In this document: in pieces, positions 53,339 to 63,425 of the stretch | Layout: every line of letters starts with the position of its first letter | Position numbering within the stretch: the stretch's first letter is position 1 | DNA from: Mechercharimyces sp. CAU 1602 | GTDB taxonomy: Bacteria; Bacillota; Bacilli; Thermoactinomycetales; JANTPT01 | Direction of reading: 5' to 3' | Assembly (NCBI RefSeq): GCF_024753565.1 | Contig: NZ_JANTPT010000001.1 | Span: 1,259,969 to 1,323,968, forward strand | Length of the DNA stretch: 64,000 nucleotides | Notes under the pieces: model-generated | What the model saw: the letters and a program-made list of their open reading frames with translations, nothing else | The model's database searches: none | Told to the model about the DNA's origin: nothing | Translations under genes and position numbers: made by a program

Positions 53339-53989
53339 CTATTTCTTCACCTGAGACATCACTTCATCTGCAAAGTTTTCTTCTTTTTTCTCAATGCCTT
53401 CGCCTAATTCAAAACGCACAAAACGGCGAACATTGATGTTTTCGCCCAGCTTTGCTACTTGCTCACGTACCAGTTCATCAATCGTTTTGTCGCCATCTTT
53501 GATATAAGGTTGTTCAAGTAAACACACTTCTTTAAAGCGCTTACTCAAGCGACCTTCTACCATCTTATCCACGATATTGGCTGGCTTTCCTTCATCGAGT
53601 GCTTGTTTGCGCAAAATTTCCCGCTCGCTTTGTACAAATTCCTCTGGAACTTCTTCACGGCGAACAAATTGCGGATTCATAGCAGCTACTTGCATCGCAA
53701 GTTCACGTACGAACGCTTTAAAACCATCGGTCTTTGCGACAAAGTCAGTTTCACAGTTGATTTCGATCAATACACCGATGCGTCCACCACCGTGTATGTA
53801 AGATTCAACAACGCCTTCTGCAGCTATACGATCAGCTTTCTTGTCCGCAGATGCTAACCCTTTCTCACGGAGCATCTCAATTGCTTTATCCATGTTTCCT
53901 TCTGCTTTTTCAAGTATCTTTTTACAATCCATCATTCCAGCACCCGTTTTTTCTCGCAACTCTTTTACAAGTGCAGCTGAGATCGCCAT
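53339..53989 (-). CDS. tsf: Elongation factor Ts (short form)
   Basis: EF-Ts is the nucleotide-exchange factor of EF-Tu. The N-terminal UBA-like domain contains [20 protein letters not shown], and [20 protein letters not shown] is the core signature. At 216 residues it is of the short class, with one core subdomain less than the roughly 290-residue B. subtilis protein. The stop codon is intact and followed by a terminator, so this is not a truncation at the end of the gene by frameshift that I can see. It follows rpsB. Confidence 0.96.
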   Translation of the reverse strand: MAISAALVKELREKTGAGMMDCKKILEKAEGNMDKAIEMLREKGLASADKKADRIAAEGVVESYIHGGGRIGVLIEINCETDFVAKTDGFKAFVRELAMQVAAMNPQFVRREEVPEEFVQSEREILRKQALDEGKPANIVDKMVEGRLSKRFKEVCLLEQPYIKDGDKTIDELVREQVAKLGENINVRRFVRFELGEGIEKKEENFADEVMSQVKK

Positions 53990-54084
53990 TTCTAAACTCC
54001 TCCTTCATATCCATCCGACCCTGTATACATAGAAGGCACCGGGGCGACTACACATGCGCCCCCGTATGCCCGACTCTTCATAAT

Positions 54085-54813
54085 TTAAGCAGTTTGCTCT
54101 CCAGATCCTTCGCTTTGCTCCACACCTTGTTCACCTTGACGACCTTCGATGATCGCATCAGCAATTTTAGAAGTGAACAAGCGCACAGCACGAATAGCGT
54201 CATCGTTCCCTGGAATTTTGTAATCGATCTCATCTGGATCACAGTTGGTGTCCACGATAGAAATGATCGGGATGTTCAGCTTACGCGCTTCGGCTACAGC
54301 GATCCGCTCTTTACGAGGATCAATGATAAAAAGAGCATCTGGTAATTTTTTCATATGTTTAACGCCGCCCAAGAACTTCTCTAAACGAGCACGCTCTTTG
54401 TTAAGCAAAACAACTTCTTTCTTTGGTAGCACATCAAATGTACCGTCTTCTTCCATTTTGTCCAACTGATGCAGACGGTCAATCCGCTTGCGGATGGTTT
54501 CAAAGTTGGTTAATGTTCCACCCAACCAACGTTGGTTTACAAAAAACATATCAGAACGCTCAGCTTCTTCTTTAACTGCATCCTGTGCTTGCTTCTTTGT
54601 TCCAACAAACAATACAGTGCCACCATCTTCAGACAGTTGACGTACATAGTTATAAACTTCTTCAATCATTTTTACGGTTTTTTGCAGATCGATGATGTAA
54701 ATTCCGTTCCGCTCCGTAAAAATATACTTTTTCATCTTTGGGTTCCAACGACGTGTTTGGTGTCCGAAATGAACACCTGCTTCTAGCAATTGCTTCATTG
54801 ATACAACAGCCAT
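54085..54813 (-). CDS. rpsB: 30S ribosomal protein S2
   Basis: S2 binds the 30S subunit late in assembly and recruits S1-type proteins. The protein begins [20 protein letters not shown] and has [20 protein letters not shown] and [20 protein letters not shown]. The 242 residues end in a Gly/Gln/Glu-rich tail. It heads the rpsB-tsf unit with its own promoter. codY lies directly upstream, without the flagellar genes found between them in B. subtilis. Confidence 0.98.
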   Translation of the reverse strand: MAVVSMKQLLEAGVHFGHQTRRWNPKMKKYIFTERNGIYIIDLQKTVKMIEEVYNYVRQLSEDGGTVLFVGTKKQAQDAVKEEAERSDMFFVNQRWLGGTLTNFETIRKRIDRLHQLDKMEEDGTFDVLPKKEVVLLNKERARLEKFLGGVKHMKKLPDALFIIDPRKERIAVAEARKLNIPIISIVDTNCDPDEIDYKIPGNDDAIRAVRLFTSKIADAIIEGRQGEQGVEQSEGSGEQTA

Positions 54814-54928
54814 GTGATTATTCCTCCTCTTGGTTTAGCCACCGCCAGCTTCATGTGCAGGCGAAGATCGCTGATTGCGACACCCCTCCGCTTAGCTTCC
54901 ACCGACGTGTGTATTCACACTGCTACTT

Positions 54929-54958
54929 AATATAGCATATTTGTCACTTATCTTGCAA
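54929..54958 (-). promoter_or_regulatory. Sigma-A promoter of rpsB
   Basis: On the minus strand TTGCAA is followed after 18 bases by TATATT, about 115 bases before the rpsB start. The leader between contains GTGTGAATACACAC, a small hairpin, and may carry an S2 autoregulatory element. Confidence 0.5.
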
Positions 54959-54975
54959 GAGTACGCGCTAGCCAT

Positions 54976-55746
54976 CTACGACTGGCGCACCTTCTCCAGC
55001 TCATCCATCAACTTCGGATTTAACACCTTGATATAGGTTCCCTTCATGCCAAGTGAACGAGAATCAATCACTCCAGCACTTTCCAACTTCCGCAGAGCAT
55101 TAACAATAACTGAACGTGTAATGCCTACTCGATCCGCTACTTTACTCGCGACCAACAATCCTTCCAATCCGTCCAATTCATCAAAGATGTGTTCTACCGC
55201 CTCTAGTTCACTATATGAAAGTGAGCTAACTGCAAGATGAACGATCGCGCGATTACGTGCTTCTTCTTCCGTCCGTTCTGAAATCGTCTGTAAAATCTCC
55301 ATTCCAGCAACAGTGGCGCCGTATTCAGCGAGCACAAGGTCGTCATTTACAAACGAACCCTCAAAGCGAGTTAAAAGTAAACTTCCCAATCTCCGACCCC
55401 CACCGATGATCGGTACCACTGTTGTCACGCGGTGCTGCAATAAGTCATCTTTTTGATTAGCAAAGCTTAATGAACTGGACGGATCCATATTAGCCGAGGT
55501 TTCTTGTATCTGTAGCAACCGCTCGTTATATGATTCGGGAATGCGTTCCTCTCTTAAAAATTGCTCAGAGAGGGGATCTTCTTGAACTAATTGATATCCC
55601 AATATTTTCCCTTTGCGGCTGATGACAAAGACGTTAGACTCGATCACTTCACTCAAACGTTCCGCCATATCTGTAAAGTATACAGGTTTGGCTCCCGACT
55701 TTTGTAGCAATTGGTTGATGCGACGTGCTTTGCTTAATAAGTTCAC
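54976..55746 (-). CDS. codY: GTP-sensing global repressor CodY
   Basis: CodY represses stationary-phase and nutrient-acquisition genes when GTP and branched-chain amino acids are plentiful. The 256-residue protein begins [18 protein letters not shown]. The N-terminal GAF domain (residues 1-155) binds isoleucine/valine. The C-terminal winged helix contains [20 protein letters not shown], the nearly invariant CodY recognition helix. It follows hslU by 20 bases, as in Bacillus. Confidence 0.97.
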   Translation of the reverse strand: MNLLSKARRINQLLQKSGAKPVYFTDMAERLSEVIESNVFVISRKGKILGYQLVQEDPLSEQFLREERIPESYNERLLQIQETSANMDPSSSLSFANQKDDLLQHRVTTVVPIIGGGRRLGSLLLTRFEGSFVNDDLVLAEYGATVAGMEILQTISERTEEEARNRAIVHLAVSSLSYSELEAVEHIFDELDGLEGLLVASKVADRVGITRSVIVNALRKLESAGVIDSRSLGMKGTYIKVLNPKLMDELEKVRQS

Positions 55747-55766
55747 AGGCCATCGATCTCCTTATG

Positions 55767-57185
55767 TTATAAAATATACTGGCTCAAATCTCGATCTTCC
55801 ACTACATCAGATAAACGCTCCCTCACATAAGCACGCGTTATCATCACTTCCTCAAGGTGAATCTCTGGTGCTTCAAAAGAGAGCTGCTCCAACAGTCGCT
55901 CCATAATAGTGTGTAAGCGACGTGCGCCAATATTTTCAGTAGAATGATTTACTTCTTTCGCTAAATAAGCGAGTTCATTAATCGCTTCCTCATCAAACTG
56001 AACCCCGATCCCTTCTGTTGCCAATAAAGCGGTATACTGCTTAATCAGGGCACCTTTCGGTTCAGTCAGAATTCGAATAAAATCTTTTTCCGTCAAACTA
56101 TTGAGATGGACACGAATAGGAAATCTACCTTGTAGTTCTGGAATCAAGTCGGATGGTTTCGCGGTGTGGAACGCTCCGGCGGCAATAAAGAGGATGTGAT
56201 CTGTTTTGATTGGCCCGTACTTTGTCATCACTGTGGAACCTTCTACAATGGGAAGGATATCGCGCTGTACTCCTTCACGAGACACATCTGCTCCGCCTAC
56301 ATGGTCTTTGCCTGCAATTTTATCTACCTCATCAATAAAGATCATCCCAGAATCCTCTACCAACCGCATCGCCTCTTGCGTAACCTGATCCATATCGATT
56401 AATTTTTGTCCCTCATCCTGTATCAATACTTCACGCGCTTCTTTTACAGTCAAACGACGATTTTTCTTCCGCTTCGGCATTAACTGACCAAACATTTCTT
56501 GCATATTCATGCCCATCTGCTCCATGCCTGAGCCAGAAAGCATATCTAACATGGGGACAGATTGGTCCTCTACTTCCACTTCCACGACATCATCTTCTAA
56601 TTCTCCTGCTAACAACTGCTGACGGATCACACGCCGCCGTTCACGTAACCGCACCTTCTCCCCGTCATCTTCGTTACTATTGCCCTCCGCTTGCCCAGAT
56701 TGACCAAAAAGCATCTCTAAAGGATTCTTATAGTTGCTCTCTTTCTGCTTAGTCGGAACAAGAATAGAGACGAGCCGTTCATTAGCCAGTTCCTCCGCTT
56801 TGCCTTTCACCGCTTCCATCTTGCTTAATTTGACGATCCGAATCGCTGTTTCAATCAAATCACGCACCATTGACTCCACATCCCGACCCACATAACCCAC
56901 TTCCGTAAATTTGGTTGCCTCTACTTTTACAAAAGGAGCACCCACTATCTTAGCTAAGCGGCGAGCGATCTCTGTTTTTCCCACACCGGTAGGTCCGATC
57001 ATTAAGATATTCTTCGGCACAACTTCTTCGCGCAACTCTGCCGGCAACAATGTGCGCCGGTAGCGATTGCGTAAGGCGATCGCTACCGCACGCTTCGCTT
57101 GGTCCTGACCGATAATATGCTTATCCAGCTCCGCCACAATTTTTTTCGGTGTCCACTCGTCCTTCGCTTTCCTCATTGTGTCCAC
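55767..57185 (-). CDS. hslU: ATP-dependent protease ATPase subunit HslU/ClpY
   Basis: HslU is the AAA+ unfoldase that feeds the HslV peptidase. Walker A is [16 protein letters not shown] and Walker B is [12 protein letters not shown]; an inserted I domain of about 150 residues lies between. The C-terminus ends DLSQYIL, the tail that docks into HslV. I chose the GTG at 57185 ([11 protein letters not shown]) because GGAGG, inside the end of hslV, lies six bases upstream; the ATG nine bases later is the alternative. It is one base from the hslV stop. Confidence 0.95.
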   Translation of the reverse strand: MDTMRKAKDEWTPKKIVAELDKHIIGQDQAKRAVAIALRNRYRRTLLPAELREEVVPKNILMIGPTGVGKTEIARRLAKIVGAPFVKVEATKFTEVGYVGRDVESMVRDLIETAIRIVKLSKMEAVKGKAEELANERLVSILVPTKQKESNYKNPLEMLFGQSGQAEGNSNEDDGEKVRLRERRRVIRQQLLAGELEDDVVEVEVEDQSVPMLDMLSGSGMEQMGMNMQEMFGQLMPKRKKNRRLTVKEAREVLIQDEGQKLIDMDQVTQEAMRLVEDSGMIFIDEVDKIAGKDHVGGADVSREGVQRDILPIVEGSTVMTKYGPIKTDHILFIAAGAFHTAKPSDLIPELQGRFPIRVHLNSLTEKDFIRILTEPKGALIKQYTALLATEGIGVQFDEEAINELAYLAKEVNHSTENIGARRLHTIMERLLEQLSFEAPEIHLEEVMITRAYVRERLSDVVEDRDLSQYIL

Positions 57186-57186
57186 A

Positions 57187-57726
57187 CTATACCTCCTCAA
57201 CGATGATATTTTGGTTTGTGAAAACACAAATTTCACTCGCAATTTCCAGGGCGGCACGTGCAATTTCCTTCGCTTCCATCTGTGCAGCATGCCGCTTTAA
57301 AGAGCGACCTGCGGCTAATGCAAACGATCCCCCTGAGCCAATCGCCAAAATTCCATCATCAGGTTCAATTACTTCACCCGTTCCTGAAATTAAGAGGAGG
57401 TGCTCTTGATTCATCACAATCAACATGGCTTCCAACTTCCGCAGCACTTTATCTGAACGCCATTCTTTTGCTAACTCAACGGCAGCCCGTGGCAAATTGC
57501 CGTGATACTCCTCCAACTTTGCTTCAAATTTCTCGAATAATGTCATTGCATCAGCAACTGAGCCCGCAAAACCAGCGATAACTTGACCACGGTACAGGCG
57601 TCTCACTTTCTGAGCCCGATTTTTCATCACGATTTGATTCCCCATCGTAACTTGTCCATCTCCGGCAATCGCCCCTTTGCCCTCATGAAAAATAGCAAAA
57701 ATGGTGGTTGCATGAAAGGAACCCAT
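57187..57726 (-). CDS. hslV: ATP-dependent protease peptidase subunit HslV/ClpQ
   Basis: HslV is the proteasome-like peptidase of the HslUV (ClpYQ) complex. The 179-residue protein begins [12 protein letters not shown]. The Thr-Thr-Ile pair aligns with the N-terminal nucleophile of classic HslV, and [20 protein letters not shown] is the family signature. In B. subtilis the residue after Met is Ser, reported as the active N-terminus; here it is Gly. So a propeptide ending at Ala6 or a different start would be needed to expose a nucleophile. The ATG at 57726 has GGGAGGA upstream. Confidence 0.95.
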   Translation of the reverse strand: MGSFHATTIFAIFHEGKGAIAGDGQVTMGNQIVMKNRAQKVRRLYRGQVIAGFAGSVADAMTLFEKFEAKLEEYHGNLPRAAVELAKEWRSDKVLRKLEAMLIVMNQEHLLLISGTGEVIEPDDGILAIGSGGSFALAAGRSLKRHAAQMEAKEIARAALEIASEICVFTNQNIIVEEV

Positions 57727-57787
57727 TTGACATTCCTCCCTCATTTCACTGTACGTATCCTATGGACAAAACGTTTCACGCAATTTT

Positions 57788-59860
57788 TTATTCTTCGACG
57801 CGTTCTTCATAATCGCATGCTATACAGCGAATCGTTGTCTGTTTTTTCGTCCGTTTCTCCACCAATAACTTACCGCATTTGGGACACGGTCTCGGTACAG
57901 GCTTATCCCAGGAAAGAAATTCACACTCCGGATACTGATCACATCCGTAGAAAGTCCGGTTCTTTTTGCTTTTTCTCTCTACGATTTCTCCCTTGTGGCA
58001 ATCAGGACATGTCACTCCTGTCGACTTGACAATCGCTTTTGTATTGCGGCAATCAGGGAAAGATGGGCATGCGAGAAATTTTCCATATCGCCCAAATTTA
58101 TAAACCATCATGGAACCGCATTTTTCACACTCAACATCGGAAACTTCATCTTCGATCACTACATGGCGCATCTCTTCTTCTGCATGCGTCAAGCGTTTCT
58201 CAAATTGATCGTAGAACTGGTCCAAAAGTTGCACCCAGTCCCCCATCCCTTCACTGATATGATCCAAATGCTCTTCCCATGTAGCCGTAAACTCTGCATT
58301 TAATATCTCAGGAAAGAATTCTTCCATCAGCTCAATCACGACTTCACCCAATTCCGAGGGGACAAACCGGCGATCTTCCATCTTGATATAACCCCGTCTT
58401 TGGATCGTTTCTAGCGTAGGCGCATAGGTACTAGGGCGTCCAATCCCCAACTCTTCCAACGTTTTTACTAAGCGTGCTTCAGAATATCTTGGTGGTGGTT
58501 GCGTAAAGTGCTGTGTCGGTTCAATCTCTTTCTTCTTCAGCACCTGGCTTTTCTCTAACGCTGGCAAAAAAGTGTCTTTTTCCTTCTTGCCGCTCTTTTC
58601 TCCTTCTACATATACCTTCATAAAACCAGGGAACTTCACTTTAGATCCGTTAGCGCGAAAAATGGCAGTCCCCACCTTAATATCAGCAGAAATCGCATCC
58701 ATCACTGCAGGACTCATCTGACTTGCCACGAACCGTTCCCAGATTAATTTATAAAGGCGCAGCTGATCCCGCTTTAAATAGGGCTTCATTGACTGTGGAT
58801 CTCGTGCGACAGAAGTTACCCGAATCGCTTCGTGTGCATCTTGCGCCCCTGCCTTTTTCTGATGTACACGTGGCTGCGCAGGAATAAACGCTTCCCCATA
58901 GGTATCAAAAATGTATTGACGCACTTCATCCCGTGCTGTATCAGAGATGCGAGTAGAATCTGTACGCATATACGTAATAAGCCCAACCGTTCCCTCTTTC
59001 CCTAACGGAATACCTTCATACAACTGCTGTGCTAACGCCATCGTTTTCCCCGCGCGAAAATTAAGGCGTCGGGCAGCCTCTTGCTGCAAAGAACTAGTAA
59101 TAAATGGAGGAGCAGGGTTGCGCCTGCGCTCGCTCTTTTTTACCTCCTGAACGATAAAGCGCTTACCTTTAATCGCATCCAGCAGTTGATCTACTTCCTC
59201 TTTTGACTTCAATTCTTTTTTCTTCTCGTACCCGTAAAACTTCGCGTCAAACTCTTCGTCTCCACTTTTCAGCGTGGCATTCACATGCCAATATTCATCA
59301 GGTTCAAAGTTACGGATCTCATGTTCACGGTCAATAATTAATTTGACTGCGACTGATTGCACTCGACCTGCACTTAATCCCTTTTTCACTTTTTTCCATA
59401 GAATAGGACTAATGCCATATCCCACAAGCCGGTCTAACAAGCGTCGCGCTTGCTGTGCGTTCACCAGATCCATATTAATAGAGCGCGGTTGTTTAAACGC
59501 ATCCCGCACTGCCTGTTTGGTAATTTCATTAAAAACTACCCGACACTCTGCCTCAGGATCCAACTCTAAACTATATGCCAGATGCCAAGCGATTGCTTCC
59601 CCCTCACGATCGGGGTCAGCAGCAAGATACACATGTTTTACTTTCTTGCGTGCTTTGCGGAGTTCTTTCAACACATCACCTTTTCCGCGAATGGTGATAT
59701 ATTTTGGATTAAATTCGTTTTCGATATCAATACCCAACTGACTCTTGGGTAAATCCCGCACATGACCCATCGATGCTTTCACTATATATTTTTTCCCTAA
59801 ATATTTACCGATGGTTTTCGCTTTTGCGGGTGATTCGACAATGACCAGCGCATCCGCCAT
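57788..59860 (-). CDS. topA: DNA topoisomerase I
   Basis: TopA relaxes negative supercoils. The 690-residue protein has the N-terminal TOPRIM domain ([20 protein letters not shown] and [17 protein letters not shown]), the catalytic Tyr in [15 protein letters not shown], and three C-terminal Cys4 zinc ribbons (CEKCGS...CPSFPDC, CPDCHKG...CDQYPEC, CPKCGK...CIAC). The ATG at 59860 follows GGGGAGG by seven bases. It lies between dprA and hslV; the trmFO and xerC genes that separate topA from hslV in B. subtilis are absent. Confidence 0.97.
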   Translation of the reverse strand: MADALVIVESPAKAKTIGKYLGKKYIVKASMGHVRDLPKSQLGIDIENEFNPKYITIRGKGDVLKELRKARKKVKHVYLAADPDREGEAIAWHLAYSLELDPEAECRVVFNEITKQAVRDAFKQPRSINMDLVNAQQARRLLDRLVGYGISPILWKKVKKGLSAGRVQSVAVKLIIDREHEIRNFEPDEYWHVNATLKSGDEEFDAKFYGYEKKKELKSKEEVDQLLDAIKGKRFIVQEVKKSERRRNPAPPFITSSLQQEAARRLNFRAGKTMALAQQLYEGIPLGKEGTVGLITYMRTDSTRISDTARDEVRQYIFDTYGEAFIPAQPRVHQKKAGAQDAHEAIRVTSVARDPQSMKPYLKRDQLRLYKLIWERFVASQMSPAVMDAISADIKVGTAIFRANGSKVKFPGFMKVYVEGEKSGKKEKDTFLPALEKSQVLKKKEIEPTQHFTQPPPRYSEARLVKTLEELGIGRPSTYAPTLETIQRRGYIKMEDRRFVPSELGEVVIELMEEFFPEILNAEFTATWEEHLDHISEGMGDWVQLLDQFYDQFEKRLTHAEEEMRHVVIEDEVSDVECEKCGSMMVYKFGRYGKFLACPSFPDCRNTKAIVKSTGVTCPDCHKGEIVERKSKKNRTFYGCDQYPECEFLSWDKPVPRPCPKCGKLLVEKRTKKQTTIRCIACDYEERVEE

Positions 59861-60059
59861 GCATTGTCCTCCCCTCAATATGAAATCCGTTCTCCATTAT
59901 TTCCAATTTAGACGATCATGTCAATTATTTTTCTACAATGCATCTCTCTTAAGTTCTTTTTCAATCATTACCGCGTAACCTCTTCTTCATACTCAGCCTA
60001 TGTATAAGAGAGTAAATCTTTTCTTTCATTTATACTGACCTATCCTGCTAAGATATGCC

Positions 60060-61157
60060 CTATACCCTCATCACATTAGCACCTGGAAGCTGTTTAATCT
60101 TTCCTTTCATCTCTAGTGAAAGTAACAAAGTATGAAGGTTGCTCTCCATCTCTTTATTTTGTTCCAACAACCCTTCTATCGATATGGGCTCACTCTGCAG
60201 CTGCTCCAAGAGATGCTGCTCTTCTTCTGTCAACCCCTCTGGCACACCCGCATTAGTATCCCTTTCCGGCTCCATCGGGTAAAGGCAAACGCCTATAAAC
60301 TCTTCTGTAATGTCTGCTATCGAAGTTAAGCATTTAGCTCCTTGCTGTATGAGACGATTCGTTCCTTGACTAGGTAGAGATGTAATCGGACCTGGGACAG
60401 CAAAAACTTCACGGTTTTGTTCTAGACTGTAGTCAGCAGTTATTAAAGACCCACTCCGCTGCGCTGCCTCTACCACGATCGTTCCCCGACTCAATCCACT
60501 AATAATCCGATTGCGTTGAGGAAATAAACCAGCCTGCGCAGTCGTCCCCGGTGGCATTTCCGCCACCACCAGTCCTTGCTCAATAATATGATGGTACAAT
60601 GACTGATGCCGCTTCGGATATATTACATCTACCCCTCCTGCTAACACAGCAATCGTCGCACCTGTCTTCTCCAAGGCTCCTTCATGAGCTGCGCGATCTA
60701 TCCCATACGCCATTCCGCTGACGACAACCCATCCTTTTTCAACTAAAGATGACGCTAATGAGTGCGTTACCTGTAAACCGTACGGAGTCGGTTTTCTCGT
60801 TCCAACCATACCAAGGCAAGGCCGATGAAGCAAGTGTTTATTTCCTTTAACATACAAAATTAATGGGGGATCGGGAATTTCTTTAAGCCAGCGAGGGTAT
60901 TCCTCATCCATAATCGTAATCGCTTCAATCTTTCGCTTCTTTAATTCCGTCTGTACATGGCGAATAAACGAAGGCGTCCATTTTTGGCGAATGGCTCGTA
61001 ACGCTTTGCTGGAAATATTTATATCTTCTAAATTTTTTATCTGTTCCAAGGGGCAATCTGTTTCAAATGACCAACCAGCATTCCACAGATACTGTAATGT
61101 TTTTCTCCCGACCCCTTGCAATTGATGCATAGCAATCAATCCATCCCGCGCGCGCAT
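60060..61157 (-). CDS. dprA: DNA-processing protein DprA
   Basis: DprA binds single-stranded DNA entering by transformation and loads RecA. The Rossmann-like core contains GTRKPTPYGLQVTHSLA, VVSGMAYGIDRAAHEGAL and FPQRNRIISGLSRGTIVVEA. An N-terminal helix-hairpin-helix/SAM-like region and a C-terminal winged helix (EEQHLLEQLQSEPISIEGLL) flank it. At 365 residues it is of normal length. It lies between sucD and topA. Competence in this organism is not shown by this gene alone. Confidence 0.95.
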   Translation of the reverse strand: MRARDGLIAMHQLQGVGRKTLQYLWNAGWSFETDCPLEQIKNLEDINISSKALRAIRQKWTPSFIRHVQTELKKRKIEAITIMDEEYPRWLKEIPDPPLILYVKGNKHLLHRPCLGMVGTRKPTPYGLQVTHSLASSLVEKGWVVVSGMAYGIDRAAHEGALEKTGATIAVLAGGVDVIYPKRHQSLYHHIIEQGLVVAEMPPGTTAQAGLFPQRNRIISGLSRGTIVVEAAQRSGSLITADYSLEQNREVFAVPGPITSLPSQGTNRLIQQGAKCLTSIADITEEFIGVCLYPMEPERDTNAGVPEGLTEEEQHLLEQLQSEPISIEGLLEQNKEMESNLHTLLLSLEMKGKIKQLPGANVMRV

Positions 61158-61184
61158 GACTTATCCCTCCCCACACCAAAATAG

Positions 61185-61227
61185 GATAGAAGAGAAGGGA
61201 ATCAAGCTGATTCCCTTCTCTTCTATC
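61185..61227 (-). terminator. Long perfect hairpin after sucD
   Basis: A 20-base perfect stem (GATAGAAGAGAAGGGAATCA and its complement) with a three-base loop follows the sucD stop by five bases. The minus strand then reads CTATTTTGG, so the T run is short but the stem is exceptionally stable. Confidence 0.8.
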
Positions 61228-61231
61228 TAAT

Positions 61232-62137
61232 CTATTCCTTTGTTTTACATGCTTCTAACATATTTTTCTCTTCCAATACAGAGATCAGCGTTTCACCAAT
61301 ATCCGCTGGCGTTGGTGCTACTTTTACGCCACAGCTTTCTAATGTTTTGATCTTCTCTGCTGCGGTCCCTTTCCCACCAGAAATGATCGCGCCGGCATGG
61401 CCCATGCGTTTTCCAGGAGGAGCAGTTTGACCACCGATAAATCCAACCACAGGTTTGGTCATATTTGCTTTAATCCATTCTGCTGCCTCTTCTTCCGCTG
61501 TTCCCCCGATTTCACCGATCATAATAACTGCCTTCGTATCTGCATCATCTTCAAATGCTTTTAAGGTATCGATAAAGTCTGTTCCGTTGACAGGATCTCC
61601 ACCTATACCGACAGCTGTAGATTGTCCAATTCCACGTGTAGTCAACTGGTGAACCGCTTCGTAAGTAAGCGTTCCGCTACGAGAAACAATACCCACATGT
61701 CCAGGGGCATGAATATACCCTGGCATAATTCCGATCTTACATTCGCCTGGAGTGATGACACCTGGGCAGTTAGGACCAATTAAGCGGGTCTTTTTTCCTT
61801 CCATGTATCGTTTCACTTTAATCATGTCTTGCACAGGAATACCTTCAGTAATTGCAACGACAATATCTAGTTCAGCATCGACAGCTTCCATAATACTATC
61901 GGCTGCAAAAGCGGCTGGCACATACAGGACAGATGCATTAGCCCCTGTCGCCTCAACAGCTTCCTTTACGGTATTAAATACAGGTACGCCTTCAACTTCC
62001 GTACCGCCTTTACCTGGAGTCACACCTGCTACCACTTTGGTTCCATAGTCAAGAGCTTGCTTCGTATGGAATAGACCGTTAGCTCCTGTAATACCTTGCG
62101 TAATCACTTTAGTATCTTTATTAATGAAAATGCTCAC
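61232..62137 (-). CDS. sucD: Succinyl-CoA synthetase alpha subunit
   Basis: SucD carries the CoA site and phosphohistidine of the enzyme that makes succinate and ATP/GTP from succinyl-CoA in the TCA cycle. The CoA-binding domain begins [20 protein letters not shown]. The phosphorylated His is in [18 protein letters not shown]. At 301 residues it is of standard length. It follows sucC by 19 bases. Confidence 0.98.
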   Translation of the reverse strand: MSIFINKDTKVITQGITGANGLFHTKQALDYGTKVVAGVTPGKGGTEVEGVPVFNTVKEAVEATGANASVLYVPAAFAADSIMEAVDAELDIVVAITEGIPVQDMIKVKRYMEGKKTRLIGPNCPGVITPGECKIGIMPGYIHAPGHVGIVSRSGTLTYEAVHQLTTRGIGQSTAVGIGGDPVNGTDFIDTLKAFEDDADTKAVIMIGEIGGTAEEEAAEWIKANMTKPVVGFIGGQTAPPGKRMGHAGAIISGGKGTAAEKIKTLESCGVKVAPTPADIGETLISVLEEKNMLEACKTKE

Positions 62138-62156
62138 GGGTTTCCCACCTTTCTCC

Positions 62157-63317
62157 TTATTTCACGAGTGAAACAATTTTTTGTGCTGCGTCTGCCATCG
62201 AGTCGGCTGCTTCAATCTTCAAACCAGACTCTTGTAAGATAGCTTTTCCTCTATCTACATTGGTTCCTTCTAGCCGAACCACAAGTGGTTTGTCAAGTCC
62301 GATCTGCTTAGCTGCTTCTACCACACCATTGGCAATCACATCACACTTCATGATGCCACCAAAAATGTTGATTAAGATACCTTTTACATTTTCATCAGAT
62401 AAAATAATTTTAAATGCTTCTGTTACTTTCTCAGTGGTAGCACCGCCCCCTACATCTAGGAAGTTAGCAGGATCTCCACCGTAGTGTTTAATAATATCCA
62501 TTGTCGCCATCGCTAGACCTGCACCATTTACCATACAGCCAATGTTACCATCGAGCGCAATATAATTAAGGTCATACTTAGAAGCTTCGATCTCCTTCGG
62601 ATCTTCTTCATCTAAATCGCGCAGTGCCAAAATATCTTTATGGCGGAAAAGAGCATTATCATCAAAATTCAACTTCGCATCAAGCGCCATGACACGGCCA
62701 TCACCTGTGGTAATCAAAGGATTGATTTCTGCCAGAGATCCGTCTTTTTCGCTAAACGCTTGATAAAGACCCATCATAAATTTAGCTGCTCGATTTACTA
62801 ATTCGCGTGGGATATTGATGTTATAAGCTAAGCGACGCGCTTGGAATGGAAGTAGCCCTACTGCCGGGTCAATGGACTCTTTAAAGATTTTTTCTGGATT
62901 TGATTCCGCTACTTCTTCGATTTCCGTACCGCCCTCTTCAGAAGCCATCATGGTAATCTGACCGGTAGAGCGATCAACTACCATCCCGACGTAATATTCC
63001 TTTGCAATATCGCACCCTTCTTCTACCAAAAGGCGTTTCACTTCTTTCCCCTCTGGCCCGGTTTGATGGGTCACCAACACTTTACCAATTAATTCTTCTG
63101 CGATTGTCTTCACTTCGTCCAAGCTGCGAGCCAGTTTCACCCCGCCTGCTTTCCCACGTCCACCCGCATGGATTTGTGCTTTTACAACCCACAGTTCTCC
63201 GCCTAGTTCTTGCGCGCAAGCTACTGCTTCTTCAGGAGTAAAAGCAACTTTCCCTTTTGGAACATCAACACCATATTGCTTTAACACTTCTTTACCCTGG
63301 TACTCATGTACATTCAT
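62157..63317 (-). CDS. sucC: Succinyl-CoA synthetase beta subunit
   Basis: SucC is the ATP-grasp subunit that couples succinyl-CoA cleavage to nucleotide phosphorylation. It begins [17 protein letters not shown], and [20 protein letters not shown] binds nucleotide. [10 protein letters not shown] is the metal-binding segment, and [20 protein letters not shown] and [11 protein letters not shown] are in the C-terminal domain. The 386 residues are normal. Confidence 0.98.
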   Translation of the reverse strand: MNVHEYQGKEVLKQYGVDVPKGKVAFTPEEAVACAQELGGELWVVKAQIHAGGRGKAGGVKLARSLDEVKTIAEELIGKVLVTHQTGPEGKEVKRLLVEEGCDIAKEYYVGMVVDRSTGQITMMASEEGGTEIEEVAESNPEKIFKESIDPAVGLLPFQARRLAYNINIPRELVNRAAKFMMGLYQAFSEKDGSLAEINPLITTGDGRVMALDAKLNFDDNALFRHKDILALRDLDEEDPKEIEASKYDLNYIALDGNIGCMVNGAGLAMATMDIIKHYGGDPANFLDVGGGATTEKVTEAFKIILSDENVKGILINIFGGIMKCDVIANGVVEAAKQIGLDKPLVVRLEGTNVDRGKAILQESGLKIEAADSMADAAQKIVSLVK

Positions 63318-63395
63318 GGGATCGGCGCATCATAAAATCATGCGCCTCTACACCTCCTTCATACGAATCATCATTGGTCTTACTTTGTACACACA

Positions 63396-63425
63396 TAAAA
63401 AAGAGCCTTACCTTAATCAAGGCTA
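63396..63425 (-). terminator. Terminator overlapping the end of the right-edge gene
   Basis: AGCCTT pairs with AAGGCT on the minus strand, followed by a seven-T run. The stop codon of the right-edge gene lies in the loop. Confidence 0.75.

Noticed and set aside
59879-60059. Possible small gene between dprA and topA
   Set aside because: No frame with a start and ribosome-binding site was found in this gap; nothing else is evident in it.
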